Part shown: piece by piece, positions 1 to 5,118 of the stretch
How positions within the stretch are numbered: position 1 is the first letter of the stretch
Layout of the letters: each line of letters opens with the position of its first letter
Assembly: GCA_934597465.1 (NCBI GenBank)
Contig: CAKTSC010000127.1
Span: forward strand, 1-5,118
Source: an uncultured Dysosmobacter sp.
GTDB lineage: Bacteria; Bacillota; Clostridia; Oscillospirales; Oscillospiraceae
Length of the DNA: 5,118 nucleotides
Direction: 5' to 3'
Translations under genes and position numbers: made by a program
The notes under the pieces: generated by a model
What the model saw: the letters and a program-made list of their open reading frames with translations, nothing else
Databases searched by the model: none
What the model was told of the DNA's origin: nothing

Positions 1-35
1 GATATCTCCAGCGCCGCCGCTCCCTCCGGGGATAA
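1..35 (+). CDS. Possible C-terminal end of an upstream rightward gene (partial)
   Basis: In the third forward frame the first bases read YLQRRRSLRG and then a TAA at 33-35, one base before the A-tract of the terminator hairpin. A basic C-terminus with its stop directly against a terminator is what the end of a gene converging on the leftward permease would look like. Only ten codons are visible, the other two forward frames are also open, and so is at least one reverse frame, so this rests on position alone. No product can be proposed. It could equally be non-coding sequence. Confidence 0.25.
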   Translation, partial: YLQRRRSLRG

Positions 36-36
36 G

Positions 37-70
37 AAAAGACCGGGACGGAAATCCGTCCCGGTCTTTT
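37..70. terminator. Bidirectional rho-independent terminator
   Basis: Positions 37-52 and 55-70 are perfect 16-nt inverted repeats. The realistic stem is 11 bp and GC-rich (41-51 pairing with 56-66) around a 4-nt AAAT loop (52-55). AAAA precedes it and TTTT follows it, so each strand gives a stem followed by a U-run. On the minus strand it starts 9 nt after the permease stop codon and should end that transcript. On the plus strand it would end whatever enters from the left. The shared hairpin fits two convergent genes. Confidence 0.92.
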
Positions 71-79
71 GATGGCGTT

Positions 80-1006
80 TTATGCGAAGAGCTGGGCGAT
101 GGACACCACCACCGGCATCGTCACCACGGAGAGCAGCGTGTGGAAGGACACCACGCCGGAGGCCAGCACCGGATCGCGCCCGCAGTTCTCCGCCAGCATG
201 GCCACGATGGCCGCCGGGGGTGCCGCCGCGCAGATGACGGTGGCCATCAGCAGGTCGCCCCGGAGCCCCAGGGCGTAAAGGCCGAAGAGGGCCAGCAGCG
301 GCAGCACCAGCAGCCGCAGCACCGCGCCCACCCAGCTCCAGCGATCCCGCAAAAGATGGGCGAGATCCGCGTGGGCCAGCTGGGCGCCGATGATGAGCAT
401 GGGCAGGGGTACCGCCATGTTGCCCAGGTACTCCACGGTGTTCTCCAGCACCGGCGGCAGCTGGATCTGCAGCAGGAACACGGAGAAGCCCAGCAGCATG
501 CCGATGATGCCGGGGTTCAGGATCAACTTTTTCAGGTGGTAGCCTTCCTTCTCCCGCTGCATATAGTGAAAGCCCAGCGTCCAGAGCAGGGTGGTGAAGA
601 CCAGGTTGTAGGCCGAGCCGTAGAAGAGCCCGATGTCCCCCATCAGGGAGGCCAGCAGGGGGTAGCCCATGAAGCCGCAGTTGGAGAACACCGCGCACAC
701 CACCAGTACCCGCTTGCGCCCGTCGTCCGGATCCCGCAGCAGGGCGCGCCCCACCGCGAAGTTCAGGGCGTGCACCGCCACGCTGGCCGCCAGCACCCAG
801 AGGAAGCCGTGTACCTTCTCCGCCGAGGCCTCCATCTCAAAGGCTCCGATGAGCATACAGGGCAGGGCCAGGTAGAGCACCAGGTTGGTAAGGCTCCCCA
901 GCACGGCCTTGGGCAGCAGCTTCGCCTTGCCCAGGCAGAAGCCCGCCACCATCATGAGAAACAGCATGATGACCTGACCGCCCACGGTCATAAGATTGGA
1001 AAGCAT
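80..1006 (-). CDS. AEC (auxin efflux carrier) family permease
   Basis: A 308-residue inner-membrane protein of about ten hydrophobic segments, the usual size for AEC/PIN-like bacterial carriers. Segments lie near residues 5-25, 38-56, 68-88, 100-121, 127-148, 160-182, 196-213, 225-246, 251-270 and 281-305. Family-type signatures seen by eye are FSNCGFMGYPL (107-117), NPGIIGMLLG (164-173), LPMLIIGAQLA (201-211) and the AAPPAA stretch (261-266) that leads into the last helix. Bacterial members export or take up small organic acids such as malate, but the substrate cannot be read from sequence. The frame stays open far upstream, antisense to polA. I chose the ATG at 1006 because AAGGAG sits 8 nt before it and the first helix starts directly after it. 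A later in-frame ATG at 991 lacks such a site. It has its own promoter, diverges from polA and ends at the hairpin at 37-70. Family confident, substrate unknown. Confidence 0.92.
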   Translation of the reverse strand: MLSNLMTVGGQVIMLFLMMVAGFCLGKAKLLPKAVLGSLTNLVLYLALPCMLIGAFEMEASAEKVHGFLWVLAASVAVHALNFAVGRALLRDPDDGRKRVLVVCAVFSNCGFMGYPLLASLMGDIGLFYGSAYNLVFTTLLWTLGFHYMQREKEGYHLKKLILNPGIIGMLLGFSVFLLQIQLPPVLENTVEYLGNMAVPLPMLIIGAQLAHADLAHLLRDRWSWVGAVLRLLVLPLLALFGLYALGLRGDLLMATVICAAAPPAAIVAMLAENCGRDPVLASGVVSFHTLLSVVTMPVVVSIAQLFA

Positions 1007-1014
1007 AGTGATCG

Positions 1015-1020
1015 CTCCTT
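1015..1020 (-). promoter_or_regulatory. Ribosome binding site of the AEC permease
   Basis: The minus strand reads AAGGAG here, 8 nt before the ATG at 1006. It fixes the start, because the open frame runs about 620 codons further upstream without a stop and has no comparable site next to a protein-like N-terminus. Confidence 0.85.
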
Positions 1021-1073
1021 CAGAAAGCGGAATGGAAGCCTGCGAAGAGGTCAGACCGCGAATATGCACCCCC

Positions 1074-1101
1074 AGTTTAACAGGTTTTTTATCCCTGTCA
1101 A
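1074..1101 (-). promoter_or_regulatory. Sigma-A-type promoter of the AEC permease
   Basis: On the minus strand a perfect -35 TTGACA (1096-1101) is followed after 16 bp by TAAACT (1074-1079, four of six consensus bases). TG lies one base before it, giving an extended -10 (TGtTAAACT). Transcription would begin near 1067 and leave an untranslated leader of about 60 nt before the ATG at 1006. I saw no convincing riboswitch or attenuator in that leader. Confidence 0.75.
1077..1101. promoter_or_regulatory. Imperfect inverted repeat over the permease promoter, candidate operator
   Basis: TTAACAGG (1077-1084) and CCTGTCAA (1094-1101) are inverted repeats with one mismatch in eight, separated by 9 bp that contain a T6 run. 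The right arm covers the whole -35 of the leftward promoter, and the left arm runs into its -10. A dimeric regulator bound here would block RNA polymerase. Part of the right arm is constrained by the TTGACA consensus, so some of the symmetry may be chance. I do not recognise the motif as the site of a known regulator. Confidence 0.45.
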
Positions 1102-1110
1102 GCAAGGAAC

Positions 1111-1139
1111 TTGTGCTGCCGGGGAAAATGGTGTATACT
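1111..1139 (+). promoter_or_regulatory. Probable sigma-A-type promoter of the polA operon
   Basis: TATACT (1134-1139, five of six consensus bases) is preceded at an ideal 17-bp spacing by TTGTGC (1111-1116, only the TTG matches). AT-rich sequence follows, and transcription would start near 1146, about 60 nt before the polA ATG. The -10 is strong and the -35 weak, so moderate constitutive expression is plausible. No other -10 of similar quality is seen between here and polA. Confidence 0.6.
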
Positions 1140-1196
1140 ATTAAAATTACGAAGTCAGCGTTCCCGCGCCTTTGTCCATTTTGGCGGGGGAGGAAC

Positions 1197-1201
1197 GGAG
1201 G
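1197..1201 (+). promoter_or_regulatory. Ribosome binding site of polA
   Basis: GGAGG ends 6 nt before the ATG at 1208. This decides the start: an in-frame TTG at 1172 would add twelve residues that do not look like the Pol I N-terminus, whereas the ATG gives MKLMVIDGNS, which begins with the first metal-binding motif of the 5'-nuclease. Confidence 0.85.
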
Positions 1202-1207
1202 AACCCC

Positions 1208-3862
1208 ATGAAGCTCATGGTCATCGACGGCAACAGCATCCTCAACCGGGCCTTTTACGGCATCCGCCCCCTCTCCACAAAGGACGGGCTCTATACCCAC
1301 GCGGTCTTCGGCTTCCTGACGACCCTCCTCCGCCTGCGGGAGGAGGAGAAGCCCGACGCCCTCTGCGTCACCTTCGATGTCCACGCCCCCACCTTCCGCC
1401 ATAAGGCGGAGGAGACCTACAAGGCCACCCGCAAGCCCATGCCGGAGGAGCTCCGCGTCCAGGTGCCGGTCTTGAAGGAGGTGCTGGACGCCCTGCGCAT
1501 CCCCCGCTACGAGCTGGCGGGTTGGGAGGCCGACGACCTCATCGGCACCATCTCCCGCAGGTGCGAAGCCCAGGCCTGGGACTGCGTGGTGGCAACGGGG
1601 GACAAGGATTCCCTCCAGCTCATCACGGACAGCACCAAGGTGAAGCTGGTCTCCACCCGGATGGGTCAGACCACCACCAAGGATATGACCCCGGAGACCT
1701 TCCGGGCCCAGTACGGCTTCGATCCCATCCACATGATCGACCTCAAGGCCCTGATGGGAGACAGCTCCGACAATATCCCCGGCGTCCCCGGCATCGGGGA
1801 GAAGACTGCCATGGATCTCATTCAGAAGTACGGCAGCATCGACGCCCTCTATCAAAAGCTCCCGGAGATCGACGCCAAGCCCGCCGCCATCCGGCGTCTG
1901 ACGGAGGGGGAGGCCGCCGCTCGCCGGTCTTTCTGGCTTGCCACCATCGTGACGGACGCCCCCCTGCCCTTCGACCCGGCGGAAAACCGCCTTCAGCCCC
2001 CCGCGCCGGAGGCCTACCCCCTTTTCCTGCGGCTGGAGTTCAATAAGCTCATCGAGAAGCTGAACCTCCGCCCCACGGAGCCCGCCGCCCCGGCGGCGGA
2101 GGCCCCGGAGCTCACCGCGTGCTGCGAGTGTGTCACGGAGGAGGCCCGGGCCCGGGAGCTCCTGGCCCTCTTCCGGCAGGTGGAGCACGTGACCCTCCTG
2201 GCCCTGCCGGATCTCTCCGCCGTGATGGCGGACTGCGAGACGGGGGAGAGGGAGCTCCTCTCCGCCGAGTTCTTCTTCGAACGCTACCGGGGGGACTGGA
2301 ACGCCCTCCTCACCGCCCTCTTCTCCGCCGATATCCCCAAGGTCAGCCACAACGTCAAGGATCTCATGCGCACCCTGCTGGAAAACGGCCTCCCGGCGGA
2401 GGGCTTCCGCTTCGATACCGCCCTGGCCGCCTACCTGCTGGACGCCACCTCCGGCAAGTATGATCTGCCCACCCTCTTCACCGCCTACTTCCACGCGGAG
2501 CTCCCGGCCCCGGCCCACCTGAGCCCGGACGCCTTCTCCCTCCTGGGGGACGCCGCCGCGGCGGAGGCCGCCTTCCACAGCTACGTCAGCGCCGTGGACG
2601 GGCTCTATTCCGCCTTCCTCCCCCTGCTGCGGGAAAGAGATCAGTGGGAGCTCTACGAGACGGCGGAGCTGCCCCTCTGCCGTGTCCTGGCCGAGATGGA
2701 GCTGGCGGGCTGCCGGGTGGACAAAGGGGCCCTCGCCGCCTTCGGCGAGATGCTCTCCCGCAAAGCCGCCGCCCTGGAGCAGGAGATCTACGGTCTCGCG
2801 GGGGAGAGCTTCAACATCAACTCCCCCAAGCAGCTGGGGGAGATCCTCTTCGGCAAGCTGGGCCTCCCCCACGGGAAGAAGACGAAGACCGGCTGGTCGA
2901 CCAATGCGGACGTCCTGGAGAAGCTCCGCTACGAGGCCCCCATCGTGGGAGCCGTGCTGGAATACCGCCAGTACGCCAAGCTCCGCTCCACCTATGCCGA
3001 CGGCCTCCTGAAGGCCCTGGATCCCGACGGCCGCGTCCGCACCTCCTTCCAGATGACGGTGACGGCCACGGGCCGCCTCAGCTCCACGGAGCCCAACCTC
3101 CAGAACATCCCCACCCGCACGGATCTCGGCAGCGAGATCCGGAAGATGTTCATTCCGGCGGAGGGCTGCTTATTGGTGGACGCCGACTACTCCCAGATCG
3201 AGCTGCGGCTCCTGGCCTGCATCGCCGGGGACGAGGCCATGCAGCGGGCCTTCCGGGAGGGGCGGGACATCCACACCGCCACCGCCGCCCAGGTCTTCCG
3301 CGTGGCCCCGGAGGACGTGACCCACGAGATGCGCCGCCGGGCCAAGGCCGTGAACTTCGGCATCGTCTACGGCATCTCCGCCTACTCCCTGAGCCAGGAC
3401 ATCGGCGTCACGGTGGCGGAGGCCAAGGAGTATATGGAGGCCTACTTCGCCTCCTTCCCCGGCGTCCGCGCCTATATGGAGGCCGTGGTGGCCAAGGCCC
3501 GGGAGGATGGGTACGTGGAGACCCTCTTCCACCGCCGCCGGGATCTGCCGGAGCTCAAGAGCTCCAACTTCAACCTCCGCTCCTTCGGGGAGCGGGTGGC
3601 CCTGAACATGCCCATCCAGGGCACGGCGGCGGATCTCATGAAGCTGGCCATGGTGGCCGTTCACCGCCGCCTGAGAGCCGAGGGCCTCCAGGCCCGCCTG
3701 GTGCTCCAGGTGCACGATGAGCTCATCGTGGAGTGCCCGGAGGCCGAGGCCGAGACCGCGGCAAAGCTCCTGGCGGAGGAGATGCAGGGTGTGGCAAGCC
3801 TGGCCGTCCCCCTCACCGCCGAGGCCCACTGGGGCCGCAACTGGCTGGAAGCCAAGGGATAA
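1208..3862 (+). CDS. polA: DNA polymerase I
   Basis: An 884-residue cytoplasmic enzyme for Okazaki-fragment processing and gap-filling repair, of normal family length. The N-terminal 5'-nuclease (about 1-290) looks intact: IDGNS (6-10), FRH (63-65), YKATR (71-75), EADD (107-110), TGDKDSLQL (130-138) and GDSSDNIPGVPGIGEKTA (184-201). A Pro/Ala-rich linker (about 287-305) follows. The middle domain (about 310-480) keeps the 3'-5' exonuclease fold landmarks FDTALAAYLLD (402-412) and KYDLPTL (417-423) but not the catalytic acids, so proofreading is probably absent, as in Bacillus and Taq enzymes. The polymerase domain has TGRLSSTEPNLQNIP (621-635), motif A DYSQIELR (660-667), motif B from R709 through K713, F717 and Y721, and motif C QVHDEL (834-839) with D837 and E838. 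Phe at 717 (E. coli F762) predicts discrimination against dideoxynucleotides. It is first in the apparent operon with rimI and tsaD. Confidence is very high. Confidence 0.98.
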   Translation: MKLMVIDGNSILNRAFYGIRPLSTKDGLYTHAVFGFLTTLLRLREEEKPDALCVTFDVHAPTFRHKAEETYKATRKPMPEELRVQVPVLKEVLDALRIPRYELAGWEADDLIGTISRRCEAQAWDCVVATGDKDSLQLITDSTKVKLVSTRMGQTTTKDMTPETFRAQYGFDPIHMIDLKALMGDSSDNIPGVPGIGEKTAMDLIQKYGSIDALYQKLPEIDAKPAAIRRLTEGEAAARRSFWLATIVTDAPLPFDPAENRLQPPAPEAYPLFLRLEFNKLIEKLNLRPTEPAAPAAEAPELTACCECVTEEARARELLALFRQVEHVTLLALPDLSAVMADCETGERELLSAEFFFERYRGDWNALLTALFSADIPKVSHNVKDLMRTLLENGLPAEGFRFDTALAAYLLDATSGKYDLPTLFTAYFHAELPAPAHLSPDAFSLLGDAAAAEAAFHSYVSAVDGLYSAFLPLLRERDQWELYETAELPLCRVLAEMELAGCRVDKGALAAFGEMLSRKAAALEQEIYGLAGESFNINSPKQLGEILFGKLGLPHGKKTKTGWSTNADVLEKLRYEAPIVGAVLEYRQYAKLRSTYADGLLKALDPDGRVRTSFQMTVTATGRLSSTEPNLQNIPTRTDLGSEIRKMFIPAEGCLLVDADYSQIELRLLACIAGDEAMQRAFREGRDIHTATAAQVFRVAPEDVTHEMRRRAKAVNFGIVYGISAYSLSQDIGVTVAEAKEYMEAYFASFPGVRAYMEAVVAKAREDGYVETLFHRRRDLPELKSSNFNLRSFGERVALNMPIQGTAADLMKLAMVAVHRRLRAEGLQARLVLQVHDELIVECPEAEAETAAKLLAEEMQGVASLAVPLTAEAHWGRNWLEAKG

Positions 3863-3865
3863 CGA

Positions 3866-3880
3866 CCCGCCCCGGGCGGG
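3866..3880 (+). other. GC-only hairpin in the polA-rimI gap
   Basis: CCCGCCC (3866-3872) and GGGCGGG (3874-3880) form a perfect inverted repeat about one base, giving a stem of five to six G-C pairs with a short loop. It starts 4 nt after the polA stop codon and ends 7 nt before the rimI Shine-Dalgarno. No U-run follows, so it is not a normal intrinsic terminator. It could be an RNA-processing or stability element that separates polA from rimI expression, or simply a by-product of high GC. Confidence 0.4.
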
Positions 3881-3898
3881 CGGACATAGGAGGATACC

Positions 3899-4405
3899 AT
3901 GGAAGGAAACAAGCTGCACGTGCGCATCGTGCCCATGACGGCGGAGCACCTGGACGAGGTGGCGGAGCTGGAGCGCCTGTGCTTCAGCACCCCCTGGTCG
4001 CGGAACATGCTGGCCGAGGAGCTGGACAACGCCCTCTCCGCCATGCTGGTGGCCCTGGACGAGGCGGGCCATGTGGCGGGCTACGCCGGGCTCCAGGTGA
4101 TCCTGGACGAGGGCTATATCACCAACGTCGCCGTCCGGCCGGACTGCCGCCGCCGGGGCGTAGCCGGGCAGATCCTCCAGGTCTTCCTGGACTTCGCCCA
4201 GGCCAAAGAGCTCCGCTTCCTGACGCTGGAGGTGCGGGCCTCCAACCAGCCCGCCATCCTGCTCTACGGCAGCCGGGGCTTCCGGGGCACGGGCCGCCGG
4301 AAGAACTACTACGAGCATCCCCGGGAGGATGCCATCATCATGACGAAGGAGTTTACCCATGGAACTGAGATTTCCCACGGAGCAGCAGCTGGCGGCGGTC
4401 TATGA
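3899..4405 (+). CDS. rimI: Ribosomal protein S18 N-alpha-acetyltransferase (RimI)
   Basis: A 168-residue GNAT enzyme that transfers acetyl from acetyl-CoA to the N-terminal residue of ribosomal protein S18. RimI hallmarks are CFSTPWS (28-34), the acetyl-CoA-binding motif A ITNVAVRPDCRRRGVAG (74-90, with R84, G87 and A89 fitting Q/R-x-x-G-x-G/A) and EVRASN (111-116) followed by LLYGSRGF (121-128). E111 and Y123 are twelve residues apart and match the catalytic base and acid E103 and Y115 reported for Salmonella RimI. AGGAGG (3888-3893) lies 5 nt before the ATG. The family normally ends near IMTKEF (147-152, E. coli RimI is 148 residues). Here 16 further residues (153-168, ending GAAAGGGL) are read through the start of the next gene. 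That tail is probably not functional. Adjacency to tsaD is typical of rimI and supports the assignment over a generic GNAT. Confidence 0.93.
   Translation: MEGNKLHVRIVPMTAEHLDEVAELERLCFSTPWSRNMLAEELDNALSAMLVALDEAGHVAGYAGLQVILDEGYITNVAVRPDCRRRGVAGQILQVFLDFAQAKELRFLTLEVRASNQPAILLYGSRGFRGTGRRKNYYEHPREDAIIMTKEFTHGTEISHGAAAGGGL
4346..4351 (+). promoter_or_regulatory. Ribosome binding site of the second GNAT, inside rimI
   Basis: AAGGAG lies 7 nt before the ATG at 4359. In the rimI frame these bases are exactly the codons for K150 and E151, so the end of the conserved RimI fold encodes the initiation signal of the next gene. Ribosomes finishing rimI cross it, which favours translational coupling. 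Confidence 0.85.
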
Positions 4406-4946
4406 CCGGGACATGCGGGAGGCCTTCCCCCCCTCGGAGCTGAAGCCCCTGCGGGCCATCCGCCGGCTCATGGTGCTGGGCCGCTACAAGCCCTACTGCC
4501 TCTTTGACGGGGACGAGATCGCGGGCACCGCCTTCCTCTGGCTGGGGCATCCCGGCTGGGCGGTACTGGATTACCTCTGCGTCGCCCAGAACCGCCGCAG
4601 CGGCGGCCTGGGGGCCCTGATCCTGGAGAAGCTCCGGGAGACCGAGCCGGACACGGTGATCTTCGGCGAGGTGGAGGCCCCGGAGGACGCCCCCGACCCG
4701 GAGATGGCCCGGCGGCGCCTGGCCTTCTACGCCCGCTGCGGCCTGAAGACCGCGGGCTACGACACGGAGATGTTCGGCGTCCACTATAAGACGCTGTACC
4801 TGCCGGGCCACGAGGTGGAGGACGCGGAGCTCATGCGGCAGCACCGCTACGTCTACGAGAGCAGCTTCACCCCGGAGAACTTCCGGAAATACGTTCAGAT
4901 CCCCTGGCGCGGCGTTCACAGCCCGAAGGTCGCCTGGGATGAGTGA
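4359..4946 (+). CDS. GNAT family N-acetyltransferase, substrate unknown
   Basis: A 195-residue soluble protein with a GNAT core. An N-terminal FPPSELKPLRAI stretch (23-34) comes before a beta strand with GTAFLWL (56-62). Motif A is LDYLCVAQNRRSGGLGALIL (70-89), with R80, G83 and G85 fitting Q/R-x-x-G-x-G/A. GEVEAPEDAP (103-112) and RRLAFYARCGL (119-129) resemble motif B. A C-terminal extension (about 150-195) is rich in aromatic and charged residues. The ELKPL, LDYL and GEVEAP segments suggest a GNAT group I recall from clostridial genomes with no assigned substrate, so I give no symbol. It is not a second RimI: PWS and the EVRASN signature are missing. The ATG is supported by AAGGAG 7 nt upstream. 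It overlaps rimI by 47 nt and stops 12 nt before tsaD, so it is probably co-translated with both. A role in translation-factor or tRNA modification would be guilt by association only. Confidence 0.85.
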   Translation: MELRFPTEQQLAAVYDRDMREAFPPSELKPLRAIRRLMVLGRYKPYCLFDGDEIAGTAFLWLGHPGWAVLDYLCVAQNRRSGGLGALILEKLRETEPDTVIFGEVEAPEDAPDPEMARRRLAFYARCGLKTAGYDTEMFGVHYKTLYLPGHEVEDAELMRQHRYVYESSFTPENFRKYVQIPWRGVHSPKVAWDE

Positions 4947-4951
4947 GGAGG
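4946..4951 (+). promoter_or_regulatory. Ribosome binding site of tsaD
   Basis: A full AGGAGG lies 7 nt before the ATG at 4959, and its first A is the last base of the preceding TGA stop. Termination of the GNAT gene therefore places ribosomes on the tsaD initiation signal. Confidence 0.85.
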
Positions 4952-4958
4952 GGACAGC

Positions 4959-5118
4959 ATGAAGATCCTGGCCTTTGAATCCTCCTGCGATGAGACCGCA
5001 GCCGCCGTGGTGGAGGACGGGCGGAAGATCCTGTCCGACGTCATCGCCTCCCAGGCGGAGATGCACGCCCTCTACGGCGGCGTGGTGCCGGAGATCGCCT
5101 CCCGCAAGCATGTGGAGG
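4959..5118 (+). CDS. tsaD: tRNA t6A37 threonylcarbamoyltransferase TsaD (5' part)
   Basis: Only the first 53 residues are inside the window and the frame is open at its edge. The N-terminus is diagnostic: [16 protein letters not shown] (3-18), followed by the [21 protein letters not shown] region (31-51), the start of the Kae1/Qri7/YgjD ASKHA-type fold. TsaD transfers threonylcarbamoyl from its AMP adduct to N6 of A37 in tRNAs that read ANN codons, working in bacteria with TsaB and TsaE. The iron-binding HxxxH motif lies beyond the window. The start is set by AGGAGG 7 nt upstream. It is the last visible member of the polA-rimI-GNAT string. Proteins of this family were once annotated as O-sialoglycoprotein endopeptidase (gcp), which is outdated. 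Confidence 0.96.
   Translation, partial: MKILAFESSCDETAAAVVEDGRKILSDVIASQAEMHALYGGVVPEIASRKHVE

Noticed and set aside
976..989. Small hairpin GACCG-CCCA-CGGTC just inside the permease coding start
   Set aside because: Only five base pairs within codons, not next to the ribosome site, and common by chance at this GC content.
1007..1073. Possible riboswitch or attenuator in the permease leader
   Set aside because: The leader is only about 60 nt, with no conserved aptamer core, leader peptide or terminator-like stem that I could find.
140..1144. 334-residue plus-strand open frame opposite the permease
   Set aside because: Rich in His, Gln and Arg with no fold signature, whereas the minus strand encodes a regular multi-helix membrane protein of family length.
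1172..1207. Alternative TTG start adding twelve residues to PolA
   Set aside because: The family N-terminus begins at MKLMVIDGNS, and GGAGG is spaced correctly for the ATG at 1208.
2553..2564. Perfect 12-bp palindrome CCGCCGCGGCGG in polA
   Set aside because: It encodes an alanine run in a variable part of the inactive exonuclease domain and is explained by GCC/GCG codon use.
1007..2872. Open reading frame of about 620 codons on the minus strand, antisense to polA and continuous with the AEC permease
   Set aside because: Its translation is low-complexity Gly/Glu/Leu/Arg/Val-rich with no recognisable domain, as expected opposite a GC-rich gene with G/C-ending codons. The strong ribosome site and first membrane helix put the true start at 1006.
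3170..4378. 402-residue minus-strand open frame opposite the polA 3' end and rimI
   Set aside because: The translation is His/Gly/Leu-rich without domain features and lies opposite two well-supported genes; it is a composition shadow.
4353..5111. 252-residue minus-strand open frame opposite the GNAT gene and tsaD
   Set aside because: Same compositional artefact; the plus strand has clear family motifs and ribosome binding sites throughout.

Overview
The window reads as ordinary chromosome from a high-GC anaerobic Bacillota, most like the gut Oscillospiraceae group. The grounds are a GC-rich coding style with G/C at most third positions, strong AGGAGG-type ribosome binding sites before every gene, sigma-A-like promoters, a DNA polymerase I whose proofreading residues appear lost, and the rimI-tsaD pairing. 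The lineage is inferred from gene content and style, not from a database match. I saw no mobile element, CRISPR array, tRNA or rRNA.

Layout. Positions 1-35 may be the last codons of a rightward gene (weak call). A perfect hairpin flanked by an A-tract and a T-tract (37-70) is a bidirectional terminator. A leftward gene (1006 to 80) encodes an AEC (auxin efflux carrier) family permease. A roughly 200-bp divergent intergenic region (1007-1207) holds a good leftward promoter whose -35 and -10 are embedded in an imperfect inverted repeat, plus a probable rightward promoter whose -35 lies only 9 bp away. Rightward from there runs a tight gene string: polA (1208-3862), rimI (3899-4405), an uncharacterised GNAT acetyltransferase (4359-4946) and the 5' end of tsaD (4959 to the window edge). 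Gaps are 36 nt, a 47-nt overlap, and 12 nt, which suggests one operon.

How the genes relate. PolA is a replication and repair enzyme. RimI acetylates the N-terminus of ribosomal protein S18. TsaD makes the t6A modification of ANN-decoding tRNAs. The second GNAT has an intact-looking acetyl-CoA-binding motif but no substrate I can name. The usual t6A partners tsaE and tsaB, often just upstream of rimI, are absent here and polA takes that place. The AEC permease is transcribed away from the operon and is probably functionally unrelated.

I did not find a previously undescribed system. The points most worth a second look are the inverted repeat over the permease promoter, the closely packed divergent promoters, the long rimI/GNAT overlap with an extra RimI tail, the polA-rimI-GNAT-tsaD arrangement, and the loss of proofreading residues in PolA.
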